A DNA stretch of 64,000 nucleotides from Candidatus Terraquivivens yellowstonensis (GTDB taxonomy: Archaea; Thermoproteota; Nitrososphaeria_A; Caldarchaeales; Wolframiiraptoraceae): contig JAKCEW010000001.1 of NCBI GenBank assembly GCA_023539445.1, forward strand, positions 177,503-241,502, in the 5' to 3' direction. Shown in pieces: positions 56,100 through 63,971 of the stretch; position 1 is the stretch's first letter, and every line of letters begins with the position of its first letter. The notes under the pieces are model-generated. The model did no database searches, was not told where the DNA came from, and saw nothing but the letters and a program-made list of their open reading frames with translations. The position numbers and the translations under genes were made by a program.

Positions 56100-56480
56100 T
56101 CATATCTTCTGAACTAGCCTCCTTAAGTTTATGCTGACGAATATTGAGGAGAACGTAAGAATCGCTAAGAAGATCGTCACCCTCATGAGGGCATCCGGGA
56201 CCTCGAAGACGTAGAACAGTGAGACTAGGATGAGGATGGCTACGACAGCGTAAACGACGTAGATTATGAGGTAAGGGAAGTATTGTATAGGGAATTGTGA
56301 CGTGCGCCACTCGAAGGGTTTTTGGCCACATTCGAATGTAAGGATTTTCGTCCTTTTCGCTCTTCTATGACTCAATAACAATCCTAACAAGACGAACAAC
56401 AACGACACCAAGAAAGCCGCCACGACGAATATTAACAAGGCCTTTACACTCATAGCGGCAACACCAACTTTAGAAGCCAC
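56100..56480 (-). CDS. nuoA: Complex I subunit A
   Basis: Three-helix subunit, 126 aa, with FECGQKPFEWRTSQFPIQYF, the conserved cytoplasmic loop containing Cys. The GTG start at 56480 follows a GAGG ribosome-binding site and overlaps the upstream 116-aa gene by 11 bp. A Met nine residues later is an alternative. In most genomes nuoA is first in the operon; here it is near the end. Confidence 0.88.
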   Translation of the reverse strand: MASKVGVAAMSVKALLIFVVAAFLVSLLFVLLGLLLSHRRAKRTKILTFECGQKPFEWRTSQFPIQYFPYLIIYVVYAVVAILILVSLFYVFEVPDALMRVTIFLAILTFSSIFVSINLRRLVQKI

Positions 56481-56820
56481 ACATCCTCTTAACTTTAAAC
56501 TCCAGTCCAGTCAACAATATGTTGGTCCTTACTATCGCATAGACGGCTTGGCTGACTAAGTGGGCATGAGTATCCGTATCAATTTTACCGCCTGCCTTCT
56601 TGTATGCTAAGTATATGGCCTTAACATTGTTCTTCAAATCTTCGAAACCTGAAAGCTCTTTACCATCTAAACTTTCGCACAATTGCTGTGCTTTTTCGAT
56701 GAAAGAATAATCCTCGACTTCCACGAATGTTTTTAGATTTTCGAGAATGTCTTTCAATATGTTCCTTAAGCTGAGCACCTTCTCCCTTAGCTTAAGAGGC
56801 GAGACCTTCTCTGCCATCAC
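56470..56820 (-). CDS. Helical hypothetical protein inside the nuo operon
   Basis: 116-aa helical protein between nuoI and nuoA, overlapping both, so tightly coupled to complex I. I do not recognise it. It has two Cys (region 48 and 114), no membrane helix, and segments like LREKVLSLRNILKDILENL. It could be an accessory or assembly subunit specific to this lineage. Confidence 0.6.
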   Translation of the reverse strand: MMAEKVSPLKLREKVLSLRNILKDILENLKTFVEVEDYSFIEKAQQLCESLDGKELSGFEDLKNNVKAIYLAYKKAGGKIDTDTHAHLVSQAVYAIVRTNILLTGLEFKVKRMCGF

Positions 56821-57737
56821 CAGACCCTCCTGAAGACCATTCGCATTCTTTCTATGGCATTAAGCTCCGGAGGAATGCCGGTAATGTTAAACTCTTCCGG
56901 CCTCTTAGCTAGCATGTTCGGAGTATATAACAGCTCCCTCTTACTGGTGGCTGACAACTCGAACACACCCGTCATCTCTAAGGCTTGGAACGGGCACGCG
57001 TCAACACAGAAACCGCACATTACGCACCTGCCATAGTCAATCGATGGGAACAAAGACCTCTTGTTCTGCTTGTATCCCATGTCTATCTTGCGTACGAGAA
57101 CTTTCACCGTAAAGTCCTGTTTTGAGAGCTCAATCGATGCGGACTCCGTCGTCGCCTCGAACTTCCCCAGCTCCCAGCCTGCAGTCTTAAGGTTCTCAAC
57201 GGCATGGTAAACTTTCTGATAAAGAACTTCAACAGCCCTTACATCAAATATTGGCTCGAGGTTCAACTTAATTTCATATCCTCCTTCCACCTTTGTGACT
57301 TGCTTAATATCCGTTGGCGTCCAGAGGAAGGAGCTAAGGGAATTGTACTGGATACGGCTAGGTTCTGCGGAAAACGAGCTTACTATAGCATCTAAGGCTT
57401 CCACAATCTCTGGTTTAGACTCTTTAAAGGACTCATAACACCTCTCATCCAAGGCTATGACGACATCGAAGCCGTAAGTCATCGTTATTGCCTCTGCTAT
57501 GTTCTGACATGTCAAGTCGCAAGAGCCGCAGCCAGTACACTTTTCCATGTGTAGAAGGTGTCTTCCCTTATTGCCGGGATACCCTATGCCAGCCTTAGGG
57601 TCGTACCTATACCCCTCATCCGATAGGTTCGGAATGTTCTCATAAGGCCACTTAGCCGTGTAGGGCTTCAGGAATACGTGCTTCAGTCCAGAGTATATTG
57701 GCATTAACGTCCTCTTAACGTCCCGTAGTATGCTCAT
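56817..57737 (-). CDS. nuoI: Complex I subunit I with a large insertion between its clusters
   Basis: Iron-sulfur subunit carrying two [4Fe-4S] clusters (N6a/N6b). Motif 1 is CTGCGSCDLTC (Cys67, 70, 73, 77) and is followed by Gln where Pro is usual; motif 2 is CVMCGFCVDACP (Cys238, 241, 244, 248). Normal NuoI has about 25-35 residues between motifs; here there are 160, so ~130 residues are inserted (roughly 82-225). The insert has mixed alpha/beta character (a helix near 110-122, beta EIKLNLEPIF) and no Cys cluster. Total 306 aa versus 140-180 usual. C-terminal tail also extended. Confidence 0.88.
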   Translation of the reverse strand: MSILRDVKRTLMPIYSGLKHVFLKPYTAKWPYENIPNLSDEGYRYDPKAGIGYPGNKGRHLLHMEKCTGCGSCDLTCQNIAEAITMTYGFDVVIALDERCYESFKESKPEIVEALDAIVSSFSAEPSRIQYNSLSSFLWTPTDIKQVTKVEGGYEIKLNLEPIFDVRAVEVLYQKVYHAVENLKTAGWELGKFEATTESASIELSKQDFTVKVLVRKIDMGYKQNKRSLFPSIDYGRCVMCGFCVDACPFQALEMTGVFELSATSKRELLYTPNMLAKRPEEFNITGIPPELNAIERMRMVFRRVW

Positions 57738-57743
57738 GCAGGC

Positions 57744-58961
57744 TCACCTATCACACTCTACTGGCCAATAATTCAGTGACCAGTATATTATCGGTATGTC
57801 TGCGATCCTGACATCCTTAATCAGGTACGGCATCGCTATGAGATTCCTAAACGATGGTGAGCATATCTTCACCCTGTATGGTTTGTCTGTACCATCGCTC
57901 CTGATATAGAAGGAGCACTGTCCCCTAGCGGCCTCGGCACTCGCGAAAACCTCGCCAGCAGGGACCTTTATCGTGACGGGGTGTTGCTTGAGCTTGACAG
58001 GTCCTTCGGGCATCTGCTCAACTGCCTGCTTAATTATCCTGACACTCTCCTTCATCTCATAGTAACCCACCATCATTCTTGAATAACTATCACAACCATC
58101 CATAGTCGGGACATTGAACTTGATGTAAGGATATGCATCATAAGGTTCGTCTATCCTCGTATCGGACTTCACGCCTGAGCCTCTCAGGACAGGACCGACT
58201 ACGCCCAAAGATATGGCATCTTCCCTTTTAAGGACACCTATGCCCTTCGTTCTGTAAATGAATATCGGGCTGTCAAGGAGCATTGGGTAGTATTCGTCGA
58301 GTCTCGTGTCGAAAAAGTCGCACACGGCGAGTACGTACTTTCGAAAGTCTTCGGGCACCTCACCACTAGGATAATCCTTCCCCAACATCATGCGGTAGTA
58401 TGTTCTGAAGTTTTTCACGAGCTCTCTCGGAACCTTGGACGGCGCGTCGTTCCTGACACCGCCGGGAACGAAGTACGAGTGCGTTATCCTCTGGCCACCT
58501 ATTAATTGCGTTAAATCTACTAGATATTCTCGGTCGCCGAAACACCACATGTACATCGTTGCATGACCTGCGAATACACCCATCAGGCCCAACCAATAGA
58601 GGTGGCTACATATTCTCTGAAGCTCGGCCATTATAACCCTAAGATACTTCGCTCTTTCTGGAGGCTCAACACCCATGAGCCTCTCCACGGCTAGAACGTA
58701 CGGGTAAGTCATGCCAGCAGCATCAAGTATCGCCGGTCTCTCAAGGTGTGGTATATTCGTTATCCACGTCTTATATTCGCACATTTTTTCCTCTCCTCTA
58801 TGGACAAAGCCAGGGTCTGGGTCGCATCTAACTACGATGTCGCCGACGACTGTGATTACCATTCTGAAGTGTCCGGTCCCAGGATGCTGCGGTCCCATGC
58901 TGAATGTAAGCGTCGGCCCGGTCTCGTAGACCTCTAATGACTTAACCTCCTCTCTAGCCAC
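57744..58961 (-). CDS. nuoD: Complex I subunit D (49-kDa type)
   Basis: Hydrophilic quinone-site subunit, related to the NiFe-hydrogenase large subunit. GPQHPGTGHFR is the beta-hairpin motif and GEEKMCEYKTW follows. I set the start at GTG 58961, which has an excellent GGGAGGGAGGGAC ribosome-binding site. An upstream ATG at 59012 would add 17 residues overlapping nuoC. 405 aa from the chosen start. Overlaps nuoC by 8 bp. Confidence 0.9.
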   Translation of the reverse strand: MAREEVKSLEVYETGPTLTFSMGPQHPGTGHFRMVITVVGDIVVRCDPDPGFVHRGEEKMCEYKTWITNIPHLERPAILDAAGMTYPYVLAVERLMGVEPPERAKYLRVIMAELQRICSHLYWLGLMGVFAGHATMYMWCFGDREYLVDLTQLIGGQRITHSYFVPGGVRNDAPSKVPRELVKNFRTYYRMMLGKDYPSGEVPEDFRKYVLAVCDFFDTRLDEYYPMLLDSPIFIYRTKGIGVLKREDAISLGVVGPVLRGSGVKSDTRIDEPYDAYPYIKFNVPTMDGCDSYSRMMVGYYEMKESVRIIKQAVEQMPEGPVKLKQHPVTIKVPAGEVFASAEAARGQCSFYIRSDGTDKPYRVKICSPSFRNLIAMPYLIKDVRIADIPIIYWSLNYWPVECDR

Positions 58962-59472
58962 TTTGTCCCTCCCTCCCTGGAACCATGTAATTCTTCCTAA
59001 GTGGAGGTCCATCCGACCAAAACTCGGGTAGAAGCAACCTCCTCAAGTCTGGATGCCCTTCAAAGCTTACACCTAGCATCTCGTATACTTCGCGTTCATG
59101 CATCTCTGCGCCTTTCCAAATACCGGTCAAGGATGGCATAACTGGGTTTGAAATGCTGACCTTAGTAGATAAGGAAATTGTTATGCCCTTAAGCGCCTCT
59201 GAAGATAGGCTGCCAACATGATAGATTATCTCCAGTGCCTCTTGTGCATTGTTAGGTAATTTCGACAAATCCACGCCTGTTACACCCTTTATGTAATCTA
59301 TTGCCCACTCCGACTTCAGATATTGGGCAACATCCTTGATACATTCCAACGCGACAAGAATCTTCACTATCTTCTTAGGTTCTACATTCACCTCGAGAAC
59401 CCTGTCACCAAACCTACTCCTTAAATCTTCAATTAACCTCTTCAAAATTTCTTCTGCTTTCGACAAGCTCAC
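58954..59472 (-). CDS. nuoC: Complex I subunit C (30-kDa type)
   Basis: 172-aa subunit. C-terminal conserved region is MHEREVYEMLGVSFEGHPDLRRLLLPEFWSDGPPLRKNY in family-typical form. Starts 4 bp inside nuoB's stop region and overlaps nuoD. Not fused to NuoD, as in many archaea. Confidence 0.88.
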   Translation of the reverse strand: MSLSKAEEILKRLIEDLRSRFGDRVLEVNVEPKKIVKILVALECIKDVAQYLKSEWAIDYIKGVTGVDLSKLPNNAQEALEIIYHVGSLSSEALKGITISLSTKVSISNPVMPSLTGIWKGAEMHEREVYEMLGVSFEGHPDLRRLLLPEFWSDGPPLRKNYMVPGREGQSG

Positions 59473-60038
59473 TTGATCACCTCATTCATGATCTTATCCC
59501 TAAGCATCAGTATCCCTTGGAAGAGAGTCTCAGGCCTTGGCGGGCAACCTGGTATGTAGACATCCACGGGAATTATGTCGTCTATACCTTGAACCACGTT
59601 GTAAGAGTCCTTCGCATAAAGCCCGCCGCTTATAGCACACGCCCCCATCGCTATGACCCATTTCGGCTCCGGCATCTGATCGTAGATTAGCCTGACCCTT
59701 TGAGCCATCTTTGTCGTAACAGTCCCCTCAATCAAGAGAACGTCTGACTGCCTCAAAGAGCCGACCGCAGTAAGCCAGCCGAACCTCTCAGGGTCGTACC
59801 TTGGTCCACTCAGAGCGGCAAATTCAACGGAGCAACACGCAGTCGTGAGATGAACGGGCCACATTGAACAAATCCTTCCCCAGTTTATTATGTACTTAAT
59901 GAGCGATAAATTCTTCAGCTTGTAGATGACATATCTCAGCCCTCCCCTCCCCTCTCTGTAAACACGTCCGGGCTTGTACTTCTTCAACACTTCTTCAACG
60001 TCGCCCCTCGGCACAACTTCCTCCTCGACGGATTCCAT
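59469..60038 (-). CDS. nuoB: Complex I subunit B (N2 cluster)
   Basis: Carries the terminal N2 [4Fe-4S] cluster: Cys pair in LTTACCSVEF, Cys in GACAISGG, and GCPPRPETL. I use the ATG at 60038 (189 aa), because a TATTTAAATA promoter box lies just before the upstream ATG at 60161 and transcription would start inside that extension. The extra 41 residues read poorly conserved. Confidence 0.88.
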   Translation of the reverse strand: MESVEEEVVPRGDVEEVLKKYKPGRVYREGRGGLRYVIYKLKNLSLIKYIINWGRICSMWPVHLTTACCSVEFAALSGPRYDPERFGWLTAVGSLRQSDVLLIEGTVTTKMAQRVRLIYDQMPEPKWVIAMGACAISGGLYAKDSYNVVQGIDDIIPVDVYIPGCPPRPETLFQGILMLRDKIMNEVIK

Positions 60039-60162
60039 TACTGTCTTAGAGTTGCCTAAGCTATAGCAAAAAGTACCAGCCTTGCGATGAGGGGGCTTTG
60101 GTGAATAGTTGTTATAAAGCAAGAAACTGGCACCCCTACGACGCCGTGCATACAGTCCCATA

Positions 60163-60172
60163 TTTAAATACT
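60163..60172 (-). promoter_or_regulatory. TATA box upstream of nuoB
   Basis: On the minus strand, TATTTAAATA lies 125-134 bp upstream of the chosen nuoB start (60038). It predicts transcription from about 60138, independent of the membrane-protein gene upstream. Confidence 0.45.
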
Positions 60173-60185
60173 CATCAGAGCTTTG

Positions 60186-60803
60186 CTACAATACGCGCTT
60201 AGATTTTGCGTAAAGCTTGGCGGCATAGAGTATGATGGTTACGGCAATAGGCACGATTAAGAGTATGGACCATCTAGGCATGTATGGAGGTAGCGTCGCA
60301 AAAGGTGCGGCAAGCGCTGCAGCGATTAGCGAGAGGACAAACATGAATGCTATGAACCTCACACCCGACCTTGAATCCGCGAGCAGCTCCAAAAAAGACT
60401 CCGTTAAACTACTCTTGACTTTCTTCTCGTGGTTGGAATGCAGCCCATAAACCTCCCTACCTAATTCTTCAAACAGAATTGGTTCGTCAGCACCGAAGAA
60501 ATCCTCTCTTAACCACGCGACGACTTCTCCCTCCCTCTTTAAGAAAATCCCACTCCCTACAACTTCAACATCAAGGTTTCTAAACTTCGCGAACTTTCTC
60601 ACAAGTGTTATGAAGTTTTTATCGAATTTGACGTTCATGTTTTTTGCCATTCCGATTATCGGCTTACCAACGAAGTACACCCTATTGATGATGAAACCAT
60701 CCGCCTCGAACTCAGGCATCTTTTCCTGAATAGTTACCATTGGAACACCTTTCTGTAACTGTTCCATAATGTATTCCTGAGCCTTAAGGAAAGCCTTCGA
60801 CAA
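60186..60803 (-). CDS. Hypothetical protein with two C-terminal membrane helices
   Basis: 205 aa, TTG start. The soluble part (residues ~1-140) is unrecognised; two membrane helices lie at about residues 150-168 and 178-197, followed by a basic tail KSKRVL. The gene is just upstream of the nuo operon on the same strand but appears to have its own transcript boundary. Confidence 0.55.
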   Translation of the reverse strand: MSKAFLKAQEYIMEQLQKGVPMVTIQEKMPEFEADGFIINRVYFVGKPIIGMAKNMNVKFDKNFITLVRKFAKFRNLDVEVVGSGIFLKREGEVVAWLREDFFGADEPILFEELGREVYGLHSNHEKKVKSSLTESFLELLADSRSGVRFIAFMFVLSLIAAALAAPFATLPPYMPRWSILLIVPIAVTIILYAAKLYAKSKRVL

Positions 60804-60902
60804 CCGTCATCACAGGTTTATTCACGAGTCTCTGAATATTAAAAATTATTACGTTTCCGAAAATAGTTATATTTTCCGCATGCTGGATTATAGGAGAGCT
60901 CG

Positions 60903-61082
60903 ATGTCGCTAAGGATATCGATACTAGCAGCTGGCTTCAGAGAGATTTTCACGATAGTGGTCTTGTTCTTGATATTCTTAGTGACGCTGATGGTTGTAGT
61001 GGCGCTTGCTACCTTCCTTAAAGAGCTCGGAGCAGAGATAAGTAAGTACGTGGTGGACGTAGTTCTAAGAGCTGTAGGATAG
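60903..61082 (+). CDS. Small single-membrane-helix protein
   Basis: 59-aa protein with one helix (residues ~14-38: FTIVVLFLIFLVTLMVVVAL). GGAGAG lies 5-10 bp before the ATG as a plausible ribosome-binding site. Unrecognised. Its stop is 6 bp from that of the convergent rhomboid gene. Confidence 0.5.
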   Translation: MSLRISILAAGFREIFTIVVLFLIFLVTLMVVVALATFLKELGAEISKYVVDVVLRAVG

Positions 61083-61087
61083 CTGAA

Positions 61088-61723
61088 TCATACATAGTAG
61101 TACCTCCTAAGCCCGGCTCTATAGATTAGCGTGATAATCAGGCCTGCAATGAAACCACCTATATGCGCGATATATGCAATCGAGCTAAAGGGCATCGCTA
61201 CCGCGTAAAGTAATTGTATCAGCGCCAGCCCGAATATCACGACAATGGCAGGCGCCGCGATAGGAATCAAGCCAAAGAACACAAACAATCTCCTGAATGG
61301 AAATAAGACAGCATAGCTCGCCATCACACCAAATATTGCGCCAGAAGCGCCTATCGCGGGCCTGTACGCGTCGCTGGGGAATAGAGTGTATATGTAGACG
61401 GAGTGTAATATGCCTGCGAATATGCCGGACAAGAAGTACAGCAAGATGAACTTCTTAGAACCATAGGCTATTTCACAATCCCTACCAAGCAGAAAGAGTG
61501 CATACATGTTGAAGAATATGTGGAAAAAATCCGCATGTAAGAACATAGATGTTACAAGACTGTGGAGGGCTGTACCGTTCATGATAAATGCCGGTACAAC
61601 ACCGAAGGTATACGCAAGCCTCGCCATCTCTCTATCTGACAACATAAACGTATAAACAAAAACTGCTAGGTTGATCAGTATGATAACGTAAACCGCTTTA
61701 GGTCTCTCTTGGACGTGGTGCAT
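61088..61723 (-). CDS. Rhomboid family intramembrane serine protease
   Basis: Six-helix protease that cleaves transmembrane substrates. Catalytic Ser127 in GASGAIFG and His187 in AHIGGFIAG. The HxxxHxxxN motif reads His64, His68, Asn72. 211 aa. Its promoter has a TTTAAAATATATAAG element at ~25-40 bp upstream. Confidence 0.92.
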   Translation of the reverse strand: MHHVQERPKAVYVIILINLAVFVYTFMLSDREMARLAYTFGVVPAFIMNGTALHSLVTSMFLHADFFHIFFNMYALFLLGRDCEIAYGSKKFILLYFLSGIFAGILHSVYIYTLFPSDAYRPAIGASGAIFGVMASYAVLFPFRRLFVFFGLIPIAAPAIVVIFGLALIQLLYAVAMPFSSIAYIAHIGGFIAGLIITLIYRAGLRRYYYV

Positions 61724-61799
61724 TCTGCGTAGTGTAAGAATTCGGGCTTATATATTTTAAACGAAAATTAAATTAGGCGCTGTGCTGTATTGTGTTGAC

Positions 61800-61861
61800 G
61801 GTGGCGATGAAGAGCCAGAGTTACACAGATTAGTGACGAGGAGGCATTTGTCGGAGCCACC
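61800..61861 (+). ncRNA. Candidate C/D box small RNA
   Basis: A 6-bp terminal stem GGTGGC/GCCACC (61800-61805, 61856-61861) encloses box C-like GCGATGA (61804-61810), D'-like CAGA (61826-61829), C' GTGACGA (61833-61839) and D-like CGGA (61852-61855). Guide-length segments are 15 and 12 nt. A T-run follows near 61876. The spacing is ideal for archaeal C/D RNAs, but the box D and D' sequences deviate from CTGA, so it remains a candidate. Confidence 0.45.
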
Positions 61862-61890
61862 ATTAAATAATAATTGGTTTTTGGTATATG

Positions 61891-62211
61891 CTATGTACCG
61901 AGTATGAAGAACGCGATGACTATACCGTAGATAGCCAGAGCCTCGGCAAACGCGGCAACTATTATTGCAGTAGTCCTCATCTCAGGTCTCTCAGCAGCGG
62001 CGGCCAGGCCAGCTGAGCCGGCTCTTGCGATACCAAAGCCAGCCGATATAACGGCAAAACCAAACGCTATGGCGGCAGAAAGAGTCTTTGGGAAAACTTC
62101 CGTTGTTCCTTGGGGTTCAGCAGCGGCAACGGGTGTCGTAAACGACATCAATAAATAGAACACAAGCAAGGACACAAACGCCAGCTGACCAATAACACTT
62201 GACTTTAACAC
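61891..62211 (-). CDS. atpK: V/A-type ATPase proteolipid subunit K
   Basis: Forms the rotating membrane ring. A signal-like hydrophobic start (residues 8-31) is followed by a two-helix hairpin. The ion-binding Glu90 lies in AAFAEALAIYG. 106 aa, so one hairpin per subunit. It follows the small membrane protein gene by 53 bp. Confidence 0.88.
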   Translation of the reverse strand: MLKSSVIGQLAFVSLLVFYLLMSFTTPVAAAEPQGTTEVFPKTLSAAIAFGFAVISAGFGIARAGSAGLAAAAERPEMRTTAIIVAAFAEALAIYGIVIAFFILGT

Positions 62212-62264
62212 GTTGAAAGCACCTCTTTTACGTGTGGCTTTTAATGCTTAGCATCTTATAAGGC

Positions 62265-62477
62265 TTACCGAAAAAAACGTCCCTTATACCTTTCAATAAA
62301 TGCTACCAGAACCGCTGTCCAACATAATGCGAACACTCCCCAGCCTAGGATTGAGAATGCATTGAGCAAATCAAATACCTTTAAGATTACTAATAATATT
62401 ATCGGAGGGCCTGTAAATAATACGGCCAACAATGTTGATCTTATTAGTAGCTCTCTAAGCCTCATCAAGACACCCAA
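62265..62477 (-). CDS. Small two-helix membrane protein in the atpD-K cluster
   Basis: 70 aa, with helices at about residues 12-32 and 40-60, ending in a basic tail ERYKGRFFR. Unrecognised. It overlaps the preceding small gene by 13 bp and precedes atpK, so it likely belongs to the ATPase transcription unit. Proposed role: ring assembly or a small stator element (inference). Confidence 0.55.
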   Translation of the reverse strand: MGVLMRLRELLIRSTLLAVLFTGPPIILLVILKVFDLLNAFSILGWGVFALCWTAVLVAFIERYKGRFFR

Positions 62478-62677
62478 GAAAGCCCCCTCAGGACTCCCAG
62501 CACATAGGACGGCTTGCGCCTCCTAAGCCCCTCCACCTCTTGCGATAGTACCTTCCTAAGCTCATCCCTTTCACGCGATAGGATTTTATGATGCGTTCTC
62601 ACTTGCGCCTCAAGTTCTTCCTTTAACTTTTCCCTCAACATTTCAATGAACTTTTTATTTTTACCCGAAGCCGTCAT
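62465..62677 (-). CDS. Small charged coiled-coil protein in the atpD-K cluster
   Basis: 70 aa, mostly one long charged helix (MLREKLKEELEAQVRTHHKILSRERDELRKVLSQEVEGL), with a short hydrophobic end. Looks like a peripheral-stalk-type coiled coil, but it has no named homologue that I recognise. Starts 13 bp downstream of the 50-aa gene. Confidence 0.55.
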   Translation of the reverse strand: MTASGKNKKFIEMLREKLKEELEAQVRTHHKILSRERDELRKVLSQEVEGLRRRKPSYVLGVLRGLSWVS

Positions 62678-62690
62678 ACAATTCCCTTCC

Positions 62691-62843
62691 TTATGCTATC
62701 TTTTTTTGTTCGTTCAAAACATCGTAAGCCTTTTTCAAAAGTTCCTCCATTTTGGATTCTACGCTTCTCACGTATGCCTCTTTTTTATCCTTCACAGCCT
62801 TCTTGGCTCTCTCAAAAACCTCCTCAACTTCTTTAACCTGCAT
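62691..62843 (-). CDS. Very small helical protein overlapping atpD
   Basis: 50-aa protein, MQVKEVEEVFERAKKAVKDK and onward, all charged helix, ending NEQKKIA. Start 62843 overlaps the end of atpD by 11 bp. The position and coiled-coil composition are consistent with an ATPase stalk component. A real gene is supported by tight operon spacing only. Confidence 0.5.
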   Translation of the reverse strand: MQVKEVEEVFERAKKAVKDKKEAYVRSVESKMEELLKKAYDVLNEQKKIA

Positions 62844-63513
62844 GCGAGCCCACCTCCTTCGACTCGAGCCTCCTTTTAATACGCTTCAACTTGACGAACT
62901 CGTCTCTTTCTCTCTCTTCGAGGGTCATGGATATGAATTTTATTGAATTCTTGTATCTAGGTATAACGACATGCTCGAGGGCGTTGAGAAGACGCTGGGT
63001 CTTCTTCAACTCCTCGGCAAGTCTAAAGATGGCGTTTTCTAGCTCTGCCGCCTTGCAGACAGTGCTAACCAACTCTTTGAACATGCTGGCCGCCTCGTCG
63101 AGTGAGACGGATGTATCAGCAAAACTATAGGCGCGGCTTGTCTTTTCGCTTTCTATTTCCACTATGGGTATGTTTATTCCTATAACTGTCCTAGATTTTG
63201 CCTTAACGGAAACTGTCTCGGGAACGTTGGCGGCGATGCTCTGCAACCTTAAGGGTCCCATGCTAAGTAGACTTTCGTATAGGGCATTATACGCTTTCAT
63301 GAGTGGTTCCATGAGCTTTCGCCGTGCCTCCTCAGCCTCTTCTATGAGCTCGTTCAGCCTCCTTACGAGTATGTCTCTCTTATCCTCCAATATCCTGTAA
63401 ACGTTTTGGGCAACCTGCAAGGAGCGGCGTATCCTTATCAGCTCCAGCTTCGTTGGCAAATACTTTCCGCCAAAGCTTACGGACAATGCCCACCACACCG
63501 ACCGAAAACCCAC
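62833..63513 (-). CDS. atpD: V/A-type ATPase subunit D
   Basis: Central rotor shaft, a long antiparallel coiled coil. LPTKLELIRIRRSLQVAQNVYRILEDKRDIL at the start and LERAL-like C-terminal LLNALEHVVIPRYKNSIKFISMTLEERERDEFVKLKRIKRRL are characteristic. 226 aa; a TTG at 63486 would be a shorter start, since typical orthologues begin near the LPTKLEL segment. Confidence 0.9.
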   Translation of the reverse strand: MGFRSVWWALSVSFGGKYLPTKLELIRIRRSLQVAQNVYRILEDKRDILVRRLNELIEEAEEARRKLMEPLMKAYNALYESLLSMGPLRLQSIAANVPETVSVKAKSRTVIGINIPIVEIESEKTSRAYSFADTSVSLDEAASMFKELVSTVCKAAELENAIFRLAEELKKTQRLLNALEHVVIPRYKNSIKFISMTLEERERDEFVKLKRIKRRLESKEVGSHAG

Positions 63514-63539
63514 GTATTAATATACATTTGATTGTGGTC

Positions 63540-63971
63540 TCATGGTAAAGTGGCTTTCTCTTTCTTTATGTGAAAGACGCATGCATCATGGCCATTATTT
63601 ATGCACTCAGTTTCACTCACGGTCCAATTTCCACCGAATAAGTTTGATAGATAACCTGCAAAAATACCCCTGCGCAGGTTGCCGGTCGGGTTATTCACAA
63701 CACCCGACAGAAAAGTGCACTCAACATGTTTCCATAATTTAACGCGAAACTCCTCCTTCGAAATGACCTCAAGCTCATACTTTGAAAACCAGCCGAACGC
63801 TCTTCCTGTTTGTAAGGCAAGCTCTAGTAATGCTTTTGGTGATGCTCCGGCCTCTAGCAACGGCTTGTAGGTGTTACCTAGGGACTCTCCCACTCCCAAG
63901 CCTAAATGGTATAGGAAAATCGCCGCACCTTCTCCAAATTTTTCATACAGGCCGTTAAATAATCCCTTCAA
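63540..63971 (-). CDS. V4R-domain protein
   Basis: 143-aa single V4R domain (4-vinyl reductase type ligand-binding module). The Cys-containing C-terminal half has ECTFLSG, NLRRGIFAGYLSNLFGG and NNGHDACVFHIKK, the same Gly-His-Asp-x-Cys-x-Phe signature as the 19.6-kb protein. N-terminal helices are typical. Lies 26 bp upstream of atpD on the same strand. Ligand unknown. Confidence 0.7.
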   Translation of the reverse strand: MKGLFNGLYEKFGEGAAIFLYHLGLGVGESLGNTYKPLLEAGASPKALLELALQTGRAFGWFSKYELEVISKEEFRVKLWKHVECTFLSGVVNNPTGNLRRGIFAGYLSNLFGGNWTVSETECINNGHDACVFHIKKEKATLP

